From Neotamlana sedimentorum (GTDB lineage: Bacteria > Bacteroidota > Bacteroidia > Flavobacteriales > Flavobacteriaceae), in the NCBI RefSeq assembly GCF_000943565.1, contig NZ_JTDW01000001.1, positions 62,001 to 126,000 on the forward strand: DNA of 64,000 nt, read 5' to 3'. Every line of letters starts with the position of its first letter. Position 1 is the first letter of the stretch. Under the pieces are notes generated by a model. That model saw only the letters and a program-made list of their open reading frames with translations, did no database searches and was not told the origin of the DNA. This document shows, piece by piece, positions 16,547-26,600 of this stretch. The translations under genes were made by a program, and so were the position numbers.

Positions 16547-16825
16547 ATGGAATTTAAAATTTCTGGTTACAACAATTTTTACAAAGTAAAAGGTCAATTA
16601 ACTAAAAAAAACGCCTACACTTTTAAGTCTGAATTTAAAACTATTTTCGCTAATTTAGAGTCATTAACTATTAGTATTGAGGATGTTGAGCGTATCGATA
16701 AGTATGGTGTTGCTGCTATTTCTCAACTGCATTTTGATGCAATTAAGCAAAATAAAAAACTATCTATTATTGGTTACGGTTGTAAAGATTTATACGAGCA
16801 TTTTAGCTCAAATTCGGCAGCCTAA
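16547..16825 (+). CDS. STAS-like domain protein
   Basis: A 92-residue single domain with the alternating strand/helix pattern of STAS/anti-sigma-antagonist proteins: FYKVKGQLTKKNAYTF, LTISIEDVERIDKYGVAAISQLHFDA and KLSIIGYGCKDLYEHF. The usual phosphorylatable Ser before the conserved Gly is not evident (Asp-Lys-Tyr-Gly is found instead). It may bind a partner without SpoIIAA-type switching. No sigma or anti-sigma gene is adjacent. It converges exactly with the DUF4407 gene. Confidence 0.7.
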   Translation: MEFKISGYNNFYKVKGQLTKKNAYTFKSEFKTIFANLESLTISIEDVERIDKYGVAAISQLHFDAIKQNKKLSIIGYGCKDLYEHFSSNSAA

Positions 16826-17926
16826 TTACAAAATTGTTTTCTGTTTTTTATAAAATGCATCGGCTTGTAATTGCATAAGTTCGCGTGCTTTTTTACGTTT
16901 GTAATTGTAAAGTTCGTCTTCGTTTTTAATGTCGTTGTATATGCGGTCGTTTATGGCTGTATCTGTTTCTAGCATAATTTCCCGCTGATTCTTATTTTGA
17001 AGCACTTGCGTTTTTAATGCGTTTTCTTGGTCTTCGAGTTTAAAATCGTAAGCACCTCGTGGCGACAGTAATTTTGCGAAAATAGGTGAGGTTTCTATAG
17101 CTAAAAACAATAGGAATATAAAAAACGAAGGAAGCCAAGGCAATTTATTTAAAGCATTTACTCGTGCCATTAAACCATCGAAATTATTAATTATAGGTTG
17201 CGATGTCGTTACTTTGTTGGCATAATCGGTTTCAGCTTGAGCAATTTGGGCTTCAATAGTTTCAATTTTTGCTTTGTTTTCTGTTTTTAGTTGTTGTAAA
17301 TCTGCTAAAGCAGTATCGTGTTTATCGCGTTTTTCTTTATACACAGGACCTTTACCTAAGCGTTTTGTTCCTGCTATTCCTTCAGCTTCATTTATATAGA
17401 TGTTGTATAATGCATTTACTTCGGCTTCTTTGCGGTTTATCTGACTTTGTAATGAATCAATATTACTGTTTAAAGCCTCAAGTTTGGGAGTGAATTGTTC
17501 AGCTATTTGATTTTTGTTACTTAAGGTCAGAGTATTTTTCTCTTCTAATAACACTTGATTTATTTCTTTTTCAAAAATTTTAAGTTCTAAAGGTTTCGAG
17601 ATCACTATGGCAATAATTAGTGCTAAAATTATTCTTGGTGTAGCTTGAATTAATTCATCTGTAAAATTGCCATTTTTTTTAATGGTTGAAATGATGTAGC
17701 GATCTAAATTAAAAATGAGTAAACCCCAGATTAAGCCAAAAAGTATGGCAGAATATAAATTATCGAAAATAGTAAATAGAGCATAACTAGCGGCAATTGT
17801 AGCCATTATTGCAGTAAAGAAAACCGTAGCTCCAATTCCGGCATATTTATTTTGTTCGCCGTTGCTACAGGCACGTAAAATATCGGTATCTGCCCCCGAA
17901 CAAAGGATGAAGAATTTTTTTAACAT
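16826..17926 (-). CDS. DUF4407 membrane protein
   Basis: A 366-residue protein of the DUF4407 family, common in Bacteroidetes. The N-terminal part holds FILCSGADTDILRAC, then three membrane helices with GLIWGLLIFNLDRYIIS. A long charged coiled-coil segment follows (about 130-245), then a fourth membrane helix (FIFLLFLAIETSPIFAKLL) and a charged tail. The topology suggests a membrane protein with a large helical soluble domain. Function unknown. It is transcribed away from the 18 kb terminator. Confidence 0.85.
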   Translation of the reverse strand: MLKKFFILCSGADTDILRACSNGEQNKYAGIGATVFFTAIMATIAASYALFTIFDNLYSAILFGLIWGLLIFNLDRYIISTIKKNGNFTDELIQATPRIILALIIAIVISKPLELKIFEKEINQVLLEEKNTLTLSNKNQIAEQFTPKLEALNSNIDSLQSQINRKEAEVNALYNIYINEAEGIAGTKRLGKGPVYKEKRDKHDTALADLQQLKTENKAKIETIEAQIAQAETDYANKVTTSQPIINNFDGLMARVNALNKLPWLPSFFIFLLFLAIETSPIFAKLLSPRGAYDFKLEDQENALKTQVLQNKNQREIMLETDTAINDRIYNDIKNEDELYNYKRKKARELMQLQADAFYKKQKTIL

Positions 17927-18020
17927 AACTTGATTGTGATTTGATTGATGATTGTCTATTAGAACGCTAAAAGTTATGTTTTGTTACAGAAAATTGCAGT
18001 TAATAAATTTTTTAAATAAA

Positions 18021-18047
18021 AAAAGCCCCGAATATTACGGGGCTTTT
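18021..18047. terminator. GC-rich terminator
   Basis: AAAAGCCCCG (18021-18030) and CGGGGCTTTT (18038-18047) form a perfect 10-bp stem with a seven-base loop. Read on the minus strand it follows no gene immediately upstream except the 18066-19481 gene, whose stop lies 19 bases away, so it terminates that operon. Confidence 0.85.
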
Positions 18048-18065
18048 AAAAAATGTAAAAATTGG

Positions 18066-19481
18066 CTATTTAATCAGGACTTTTTTGGTTAAGATATTGT
18101 TGTTGGATTCTATTTTTATTAAGTATAAACCACTATTTAGGTTTAGATTTATTTTTTCGGATGATATTATGCCTTTTTTAATAAGATTACCAGAGCTACT
18201 ATATATTGAAAAATCTTTATTAAGTAAGCTAGTAGGAACCATAATATAATCTGTAGCTGGGTTCGGGTAAACCGAAATAATTTCAAATGAGCTACTAGAA
18301 GTAGATAATGTAGCAGGGTCGAAGCTATAAAGTTCGTTTCCAGTTGTTCCATTGTCTCCTTCAAAATATAATTTATCATTTAGAACAACAAGATCATCTA
18401 TATCTTTAATGTTACTATCAACTCTTTCAGAAGTAGAGCCATCTGTTCTAAATAAATATTGAGCGGTGTCGTCGGCTACCTCGCCTGCATAATATAAATA
18501 GTCGCCTAAAATGGCATAGTCTGATGGATCGTGATCATTTGATGTGCCTCCGGTGATATTGCTGATATTAGAAATAGCATCGGTATTTGGGTTGTAAGCC
18601 CAAAGTTGATCTTCAGAGCTGCCGTTGTCTGCTTCAAAGTACAATATATTATTCCAAGCAAAAAAGTTATTTATTCCGGATAGAGAACTTGCATTTTCAA
18701 CAGCAACTGTGCCAGTATTTGTGCCATCTGTTTTCCATAAAGCATCGTCTGCTTCAAAAAACACTTCGTTGTTAACAACGGTAAAATTACTAATACTTGA
18801 GTCACCTGTATCTTCATCAATATCTTTAATTAAAGTAAATAATCCTGTACTTGGGTTATATTCATAAAGTTCACGACCTATAGTTGGTTCGTCTTCAGAA
18901 TAGTCCATGTAACATAATAATTTGCTGTTAAAAACTGTAAAGTTTGCTCCTATTACAGCCTCTGTTCCAGTACCATTATTAGCTACTGGTGAAACGTTAG
19001 AGCCGTCAAATTGATAGAGTTTATTGCTATCTGTAGTTAATACAAAGTATACTAACCCGCCAGTTTCAATTGGGTTAAATACAAAAGGGTGGCCTGTAGC
19101 ATTAGTGCCACTTTCTGTACCGTCGGTTGAAAATAATACGTTGCCACTACCACTGTTTGCAGAAAAATAGAGTGTACTGTTGTATTCAAAAAAACCTGTG
19201 GGAGAAGAACTAGCAGCTCCGGTATTTAAATCTTTTACAAAGGTAGTTCCTGCTTCGGTACCATCGGTTACCCAAAGTTCTTTTCCAAGGTCTGTTCCAC
19301 CTGGGGTGTTTGATCCGTTAGAGTCATCGGCAGCAAAATAAATTTTTCCATTAAAGGTATATAGATTTGCTGGAAGTGAACTTGATGTTCCATTATCATT
19401 TATTTCTTTAACCTGCGTAATTTGTGCCTGAGTAGCAAAACTTAATGATAATGCTAATAAAGAGAGTAAGTGTTTTTTCAT
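18066..19481 (-). CDS. secreted ELWxxDGT-repeat protein with T9SS sorting domain
   Basis: A 471-residue extracellular protein. It has a signal peptide (MKKHLLSLLALSLSFATQAQ) and repeated blades of the ELWxxDGT type (KELWVTDGTEAGTTFVKDL, LFSTDGTESGT, LWKTDGTNTGTVAV, LFRTDGSTSE). The end is a type IX secretion C-terminal domain (YPNPATDYIMV...KKVLIK). The blades suggest a beta-propeller attached to the cell surface. It is the last gene of the sigma-FecR-SusCD-peroxidase run and ends at the terminator 18021-18047. The ligand is unknown. Confidence 0.85.
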   Translation of the reverse strand: MKKHLLSLLALSLSFATQAQITQVKEINDNGTSSSLPANLYTFNGKIYFAADDSNGSNTPGGTDLGKELWVTDGTEAGTTFVKDLNTGAASSSPTGFFEYNSTLYFSANSGSGNVLFSTDGTESGTNATGHPFVFNPIETGGLVYFVLTTDSNKLYQFDGSNVSPVANNGTGTEAVIGANFTVFNSKLLCYMDYSEDEPTIGRELYEYNPSTGLFTLIKDIDEDTGDSSISNFTVVNNEVFFEADDALWKTDGTNTGTVAVENASSLSGINNFFAWNNILYFEADNGSSEDQLWAYNPNTDAISNISNITGGTSNDHDPSDYAILGDYLYYAGEVADDTAQYLFRTDGSTSERVDSNIKDIDDLVVLNDKLYFEGDNGTTGNELYSFDPATLSTSSSSFEIISVYPNPATDYIMVPTSLLNKDFSIYSSSGNLIKKGIISSEKINLNLNSGLYLIKIESNNNILTKKVLIK

Positions 19482-19521
19482 AATTTGTGAGAGTATTAAT
19501 TAGTAATATTTTGAGTTATTT

Positions 19522-20694
19522 TTACTTTGGTAATTCTGGTATTAAAGTCCGTCCTTTATTTGAGCTAAGCGTTTCTAAAAAAGCTAATAAAGCATTAATT
19601 TCTTCTTTATTTAAGTTTAGTTTTTCAAGGATAGGCGAGTTGTTGGGTATTAGAGAATCTCGTTCTGTTCCTAAGTATTTTTTTTGAATTGGTGCTGGGT
19701 TTCCTAAATTGTAAAACTCTACTACATCTAATAAACTTGGAAAATGCCCGTGATGCATCCAAGGTCCGGTTCTCGATATTTCGCGAAGTGTTGGCGTTCT
19801 AAATTTACCAATGTCTTCTTTATTTTTTGTAACCACATAGCGTCCAAAATCTTCATTTTTTGTTCCAAAAAGTGTTTGTCCGTCGTTGTGAAACTTATTA
19901 TCGCTAAAATATGGGGTGTTATGGCAATTTATACAGCGTGCTTTTGTTCGAAACAAATGCAAACCTAAAACCTCTTGGTTTGTTAGTTTAGTAGAATCTC
20001 CTAGTACAAATTTGTCGAATCTTGTTTTATAACTATTTACGGTTCGCTCGAAAGTAGCTATGGCTTTTTGAATGCGTAGTAAAGAAACAGAATCGGATCC
20101 AAAGGCCGATTTAAAAAGAGGTTTATAACCATTTATGTTCGCTATTTTATCGACCGCAATATTTAGTTTTTCGTTCATTTCTACAGGGTCTGCAATGGGA
20201 AAACGTGCTTGGTCTTCTAAACTATTGGCTCGTCCATCCCAAAATAACTCGTGCGCTAATCCTGAATTTATTATTGTCATAGAATTTCTAGCTCCTGTTT
20301 GTCTGTCATGACCAAAGGAACGCGTAGAATTATCTGTCCAAGCCAATTCAGGATTATGGCAAGAAGCACAAGCTATTTGCCCGCTAATTGAAAGTCTTGG
20401 ATCAAAGAACAGTGTTTTTCCGAGTTTTGCTTTTTCTTTAGAATACGGGTTGTTTTCTGGAAATTCTGGTTTATTTAGTGCGCCAATATCTTTAAATGTA
20501 GATTTATCTATAGTCTCATCTAAATTTGGTTCTGGCCATAATGTTTGGTCGGTACTACTGTAAACCTCTCTTAATTTTGAAATTGAATTATATGTTAATT
20601 CTGGTTTGTTAGCATGACTATCTATAAAATACAATGCACCAAATATTACAACTGCAATTACTAAAAAGATAATTGTTTTTAATTTATAATTCAT
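19522..20694 (-). CDS. di-heme cytochrome c peroxidase / MauG-like protein
   Basis: A 390-residue periplasmic protein with an N-terminal membrane anchor (IIFLVIAVVIFGALYFI) and two heme c sites: CASCH (residues 109-113) and CINCH (254-258). The surrounding LGKTLFFDPRLSISGQIACASCHNP and FRTPTLREISRTGPWMHHGHFPSLLDVVEFYN blocks are typical of bacterial cytochrome c peroxidases, which reduce hydrogen peroxide, and of MauG-type oxidases. It overlaps the lipoprotein gene by 11 bases, so it belongs to the SusCD operon. Confidence 0.92.
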   Translation of the reverse strand: MNYKLKTIIFLVIAVVIFGALYFIDSHANKPELTYNSISKLREVYSSTDQTLWPEPNLDETIDKSTFKDIGALNKPEFPENNPYSKEKAKLGKTLFFDPRLSISGQIACASCHNPELAWTDNSTRSFGHDRQTGARNSMTIINSGLAHELFWDGRANSLEDQARFPIADPVEMNEKLNIAVDKIANINGYKPLFKSAFGSDSVSLLRIQKAIATFERTVNSYKTRFDKFVLGDSTKLTNQEVLGLHLFRTKARCINCHNTPYFSDNKFHNDGQTLFGTKNEDFGRYVVTKNKEDIGKFRTPTLREISRTGPWMHHGHFPSLLDVVEFYNLGNPAPIQKKYLGTERDSLIPNNSPILEKLNLNKEEINALLAFLETLSSNKGRTLIPELPK

Positions 20695-22156
20695 AAACAG
20701 ATATGCAATTAGCGTTAGTTAAATCTTCTGGGTCTGTGTAGCTATTATTGCTATAAATTCGGTATTCTGCAGATACTGTTCCACCAAAAACAGCATCATT
20801 AGTGGCCTTTAATGTAAATTTTAGTTCAAATAAATCGTCGCTTATTTCTTCGTAAGTTCCCTCACCAGAAATGGCAATGGAATGTGTGTTTCCGTTGTTA
20901 GCAGAAATACTAATAAATTGTGGGATAATTAAAATACTGCCCTTATTAGTACTATTACCATTTTCTGGAAAAAATTCGATAGCTGGACTTACATTAAATC
21001 CGGGAGAGTCTGCTGTAGATGTAAGCTCATTACTAAACCAGCGTTTTAAATTAAAAGAGTTTGTTGTTATTGTTGTAGGCGTTCCAAACCCTATTTGAAA
21101 AGCATGATGATAAATATCATCCGAGGTGTCTGTTGTACCATTATCGCTGTAAAGAACTGCATTGGGGTGTGTTGCATCAACAACCACTGGATATGTAAAA
21201 GCGAAGAAATAGCCCCATTCGCAAACACCATCCTCGTCAAAATCATTCCAAACCTCGCCGTAAGTTCTATGGAAAGTATCATTTAGATTGTAAAAATTTG
21301 AAGCTGTAAAAACAGCGTTATTGCGTACTGTAGCAATAGGTTTTACTATTTGTAAAATGGAGTTCCCAGAAACTGTGTAATTATCTGTGTCAATTAAAGT
21401 GATTATAGACTCGTAGTAAATATCATCGTTTTGTATATTTTTATCTAAAGTTATTTTGTAAGTAATGTATGTTTTATCTTCAGCAATAAATTCAGTTGTA
21501 AGTGTATATTCAAAACCATTTAAAAACTCGAATATTGAATCTGTATCAATTTCAGATTCAATAAAACCGTTAGGGAAATTTACGTTAAAAGTTATCTCTT
21601 CGCCTTGTTTGCCAGTAATTTCAATTCGGTTGGTTTCTATTGTGTAATAGGTTTCAATATCTTCAAGGTTTATTGTAAAGGTGTCGTTTGGAGAGGTGTT
21701 ATTTAGGTTTCCAATATTTATACTATTGTTTGAAGCGCTTTCTAGAGTAAAATTTATAGTTTGGTATTCTGTCCAGCGTTCGTTAAAAGTTACATAAATA
21801 GTATCTGTTAGTTGTGTGCCGCTAAAGCTTACTTGGTTTTCTGGAAACACGTTAAAAGCATCTTCACTTCCAGAGGAAGCGACACTAAAATTAACTGTAA
21901 CGGTTTCGGCTAATGCCTCTGAAGATAGTGTAACAGGAATTTTTACAGGTGCAATAGAGTTGTTTGTGTAGTTAGAAACAGGAATTAAAGCACTGCTTAC
22001 AGATGGATACTCTAAGGGTTCGTTATTACTATTTACTAAAAAATTAAATCTAACAGATGGTTCTGAAAACGAATTGTCTTGATTGTCATCGTTAGTACAA
22101 GAAATAACTGTTAGTAAAAGTACTAGAATTTTAATGTTTTGTTTAATACGATGCAT
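20684..22156 (-). CDS. lipoprotein with Calx-beta/Ig-like N-terminal domains
   Basis: A 490-residue lipoprotein (lipobox VLLLTVISC, Cys about residue 20). The first 170 residues have a Calx-beta-like look (PVTLSSEALAETVTVNFSV, NVFPENQVSFSGTQLTDTIYVTF, INFTLESASNNSINIG). The remainder has a region with an acidic DFDEDGVCEWGYFFAFTYPV stretch. It is the third gene after susC and susD and overlaps both neighbours, so it is likely the surface-exposed partner that captures the ligand. I do not recognise the C-terminal half. Confidence 0.72.
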   Translation of the reverse strand: MHRIKQNIKILVLLLTVISCTNDDNQDNSFSEPSVRFNFLVNSNNEPLEYPSVSSALIPVSNYTNNSIAPVKIPVTLSSEALAETVTVNFSVASSGSEDAFNVFPENQVSFSGTQLTDTIYVTFNERWTEYQTINFTLESASNNSINIGNLNNTSPNDTFTINLEDIETYYTIETNRIEITGKQGEEITFNVNFPNGFIESEIDTDSIFEFLNGFEYTLTTEFIAEDKTYITYKITLDKNIQNDDIYYESIITLIDTDNYTVSGNSILQIVKPIATVRNNAVFTASNFYNLNDTFHRTYGEVWNDFDEDGVCEWGYFFAFTYPVVVDATHPNAVLYSDNGTTDTSDDIYHHAFQIGFGTPTTITTNSFNLKRWFSNELTSTADSPGFNVSPAIEFFPENGNSTNKGSILIIPQFISISANNGNTHSIAISGEGTYEEISDDLFELKFTLKATNDAVFGGTVSAEYRIYSNNSYTDPEDLTNANCISVYEL

Positions 22157-23621
22157 TTTGTTGTAAATTTTCGTTAAGGTCTATATTATCTTGCGGAATA
22201 GGTAAAATGAATTTATTCGATGGATAATCGAGATTACAGGTTTGTGAAAGACATCCATCATTTCTTACTATATCTTGTTGATTTCTTGATAAATCGAATA
22301 AATAGTGGCTTTCAAAACAGAACTCTTTTCTACGTTCTTCAAGTAAAAGTTCTTCTAGGTTATCTGTAGAAGTTATTAAGGATGCTTTAGCGCGTTCACG
22401 AATTACGTTTATATCGTTTTTTGCATCTTCTAAATTTTCTAAACCTATGGAAGCTTCAGCTCTAATTAGGTATAATTCACTTAGTCTTAAACCAACAAAA
22501 GCTGCATTGTCTTGAAATTTTTTCGTGAAGTAATAATTTACATCTTCAAGCTCGTTATCTATTAACGTGGCTAGCGGTTGTTCTAGAAATAACTCTTTTC
22601 TTATGTCTGTGGTTTCAAACAGATTTAGCAAATCTTCTGAAGCTACATATTTTTCGTAATCTGAATCTGAAGTATATCCGTAAAAAGCCGACATTGAACC
22701 TCCAACATTATCACCACTATCTCTGGGTACCGAAAATTCTAATAAAATTTCAGAAACTGGCGTGTCTGTTTTTTCCCATTCTGAAATATAGTTTTCACTA
22801 GAAACTAGAGAAAATCCAGAGTTTAATATGACATCGTTAGCCATATCGTAGGCGTTTTGCCAATCTTGTTTAGTTAAATATACCCTAGCAAGAAATGCTT
22901 TCGTGTTATATAGGTTAAAATAGGAATACTCTGGACCGTCTAGAATATAGGCTTCATTATAAAAGCTTAAAGCTTCGGTTAAATCTTTAATTATAAGTGT
23001 GTAGGTAACAAAAGCAGTTTCTCTAGATGGGTAAGTAATACCGTTTGTTAATGTTGTGGTATTATAAACTATTCCTAAATGGCTTGCATCTGCTGTATAA
23101 CTATAGTTTTGAGCGTAAATTTGTGCTAGTAAAAAATGACAATAAGCTCTTATAGTTAGCGCTTGTGCTTTAATTTGATTTATTTCTTCACTTGTAGCAT
23201 CTGTTAAAGCTTCAACAAATTCTAAAATTAAATTTGTTTGGTTTATTATGTTGTAGCAGTCATCGTAAACAGATTCTAAATCACTGTCTTGGGCTAAGTC
23301 TTGAAAGTTGTAAACATTTTCTAGATTTACCGGGGCGCTTAACTCTCCTAAGCTACTCGTGCTTAAACTTGGTGAGAATTTTAAGTTTCCAGATTGCAGA
23401 TCGACATATATTGCGAAATATTCACTTCGTACTGTTGATTCTAAACTTGAATATGTGCCTAGCAAAGCTTCAAGAACACTATCTTTGGTAGAAAGTTGTT
23501 CGCTTATCGAGGTTTGTGATCCTGGTTCTTGCTCTAAAAAGTTACTACAACTTTGTACTAGACAAATTATTATTAAACCAACAGCAAGACATAATTGTTT
23601 CATATATTTATACTGTTTCAT
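22143..23621 (-). CDS. susD: SusD/RagB family outer-membrane lipoprotein
   Basis: A 492-residue SusD-like protein. The lipobox is IICLVQSC near residues 18-25. The N-terminal TPR-bearing part reads SKDSVLEALLGTYSSLES and DDCYNIINQTNLILEFVEAL, with AQALTIRAYCHFLLAQIYAQNY, the hallmark of the family. The C-terminus has LSELYLIRAEASIGLENLEDAKNDINVIRERA and LLEERRKEFCFESHYLFDLSR. It caps the SusC channel and binds the nutrient outside the cell. It begins four bases after the SusC stop and overlaps the next gene by 14 bases. A second ATG at 23603 is possible. Confidence 0.93.
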   Translation of the reverse strand: MKQYKYMKQLCLAVGLIIICLVQSCSNFLEQEPGSQTSISEQLSTKDSVLEALLGTYSSLESTVRSEYFAIYVDLQSGNLKFSPSLSTSSLGELSAPVNLENVYNFQDLAQDSDLESVYDDCYNIINQTNLILEFVEALTDATSEEINQIKAQALTIRAYCHFLLAQIYAQNYSYTADASHLGIVYNTTTLTNGITYPSRETAFVTYTLIIKDLTEALSFYNEAYILDGPEYSYFNLYNTKAFLARVYLTKQDWQNAYDMANDVILNSGFSLVSSENYISEWEKTDTPVSEILLEFSVPRDSGDNVGGSMSAFYGYTSDSDYEKYVASEDLLNLFETTDIRKELFLEQPLATLIDNELEDVNYYFTKKFQDNAAFVGLRLSELYLIRAEASIGLENLEDAKNDINVIRERAKASLITSTDNLEELLLEERRKEFCFESHYLFDLSRNQQDIVRNDGCLSQTCNLDYPSNKFILPIPQDNIDLNENLQQNASY

Positions 23622-23624
23622 ATC

Positions 23625-26600
23625 TTAAAATTTTCCGTTTATGCCCATAGAAATTGTTCTGGCTTGTGGGTAGTTAAATTTAAATTCTCTAATTCCGTTT
23701 CTATCATAGGGGCTTTTATCTTCATACCAGTAGCCAACATTTGAAACATCTAAGAAAACCGATAAGTTGTTTAAAAATTTAACGCTATTTAGAGGGAAGT
23801 TATAGGTTAAATTAATGTTGCTTAATTTTAAATAGGTGTTATCGTATAAATATTTACTGTAGTTAGATATGGTTGGGTTATTATTTGTAACTATTGGTTG
23901 CAAGGCAATGTCGCCTTGGTTTCTCCAATAATCGTAGGCGTTTACAGAGAGGTTTCTGTTTGAAGTATTGCTATATTTAGCAATGAGCTCGTCTTCAACA
24001 AGAAAATCACCACCTATTTGAAACGAGCCACGAATTGATAAGCTAAGATTTTTAAATTTAAAGCTATTATTAAAACCACCATAAGCATCTGGTTGAGTGT
24101 CTCCTATAGGTTCCCAATCTGCGCTATCAAATAAATTATTGTATGTAACAGCATCGTAAACTTGACCGTCTTTTTCTAGTAAATCTCTTCCTGTTCCAGG
24201 GTCAATGCCTACCCAATTAATTCCCCAGATTGTAGTCGTGCTGTAGCCTACTTTTTGAGCTAGTGCGCGTTCGGCTGTAGAGTACTGGCTTCCTAATCCT
24301 TTTAATTCGGTAACCTTACTTGTTAAAGTTGAAATATTAAAAGATGTATTCCAGTTAAATTCTTCAGATTGAATCCAATTTACCTTGGTTGAAAGTTCTA
24401 AACCTTTATTATACATACTGGCAGCATTTAACTGCAATGATGAATAACCTGTTTCTGAGGGTATATTTCTTGAGGTGATTAAATCTGAAATGGCATCATA
24501 ATAGTACTCGAGTGATACTTGTACGCTGTTTAGAAAATTAAAATCTATACCAGCATTAAACTTTGTGTTTTTTTCCCAGCTTAAAGAGCCATTGGGGGCG
24601 GTAGAAGTTGTTGCTTCATCTAAATTATTGTAGCCGTTAACATAAGTGTTGTAAAGGCCTTTTGAGCGATACGATCCAATTCTAGAATTACCAGTTGTAC
24701 CGTAACTAGTTTTTATTTTTAAAAAGTTAATAAAGTTACTGTTAAAGTTGTTTTCGTTACTTATAATCCAACTAATTCCAACACCTCCGTTGTATGCTAC
24801 ATCGGTATCGCTACCAAAAACAGAGCTTTCATCTCTTCTAATATTACCAAGAAAATAATAGCGCTTTTTGTAATTGTAGTTTATTTGCGATAATATAGAA
24901 ACTCTAGAGTTGTAACTAATATCAGAATCGTATGTTTGATTATCTGTTGTTTCATCGTCTGTTGTTGTTATATCGTCATCTTGCACGGCATTGGTAACTG
25001 CGTTTATTACATTCGGGTTAACAAAACCGCGTCCAGAAGCATAATCAAAGTTGGCTTTATCTTCAGATAACTCAAAACCTATTAAACCATCAATATTGTG
25101 GCTGTTATTAAATTGTTTGTTATATAGTAGCTGCCCTTGCCAATTCCATTTTGTTGAGTTTCTATTATTTATAACGCGTCTTCCGTAGTTCGGATAACTC
25201 ACGCCATTTAATGTAAATGTTCCACTATATTGTCCGCTTTCGTTTTCTCCCGAGAAATAGCGATCTTGTTCTTTATCGGTATAATTTAATCCAAAAAGTG
25301 TAGAGATTTTTAAGTTATTATTTATTGGGTAAGCTAAGTTAATGCTTCCTAAAACACCGTATGTGTCTGTTGTATTGGTGTTTTGGTTTATTGCAGCTAG
25401 TGGGTTTCCAAGTCCGGTTACACCAACAGAACTATAGGAGCCGTCATCATTATACGGAGATAAAGTTGGAATGAAAGCATAGTTGTAATAAATATTTGGC
25501 GCATTTTTTTTAACATAACTCGGATTTAAAGATAAACCAACATGTAAGTCGTTTATATGGTAATTTATGTTTATACCTGCGTTTAATTGTTTACTGTTGT
25601 TGCCTTTTTGAGGCTCTTCGATATCTAGGTAGGTAAGGCTAGTTCTAAAATTAAATTTGCCATTACCGCCAGCTGCAGCAAAATTATATTTATTGTAAAC
25701 TCCTGTGTTATTTAGCAAGCTAAACCAATCTGTGTCTACACCGTTATAAGGAACAGTGCTTGAGCCAGTGTTTGTTAAATATTCGTTACGAAGCTCGTTG
25801 TATTGTTCGCCATTTAAATATTGAATTTGGTTTATGGCACTAGATATACCTACTTGTGTAGCAAAGTTGAATTTAGTTTGTCCTTTTTGTCCCTTTTTAG
25901 TGGTTATAATTATAACTCCGTTGGCGCCATCTGCACCATATATACTTACAGCTGCGGCATCTTTAAGTACGTTTATGCTTTCTATATTTTCGGCAGATAT
26001 TTGGGATAAAGGATTAGCTAGAGTTTCTGTATAAGTACCACTGCCGTCAAAAAAACTACTATCTATTGTGGATTCCTCACTCATTATTACACCATCAACA
26101 ATAATTAAAGGTTGTGTTGAAGTGCCTAAAACAGCATCAGATAACGGAGTTAAACTACCCTGCCCGCGTATATTAATTGAGACCGGGCCACCTATTCCTG
26201 AAGTATTTTCTACTAATACACCAGCAAGTTGACCTTCAATCATTTTATCTATACTTTCTGAGGCTTGGTTTGTTGCTATATCTCTAGATTGTAGCGTTGA
26301 AATACTACCAACAACTTCTTCTTTTAATTGTTTTGTTCCGTACGATGAGGTTATAATAACTTCATTTAATCCAGAATAATCTTCTTCTAAAGTTATATTA
26401 AAATAGCTATTGGTTTTTACAGGAATTTCTAGGTCTTTATAACCTAAAAACGACACTAACAAAGCCATGTTGTTAATGTCGTTTCCTTTTAAGGCGTATG
26501 TGAACTCTCCATTTTCATTAGTTACTGCTCCAATTGCAGTGCCTTTAATTAAAACGGTGGCGCCTAAAAGAGGTTCGTTAGTCGCTTTACTTAAAACTTT

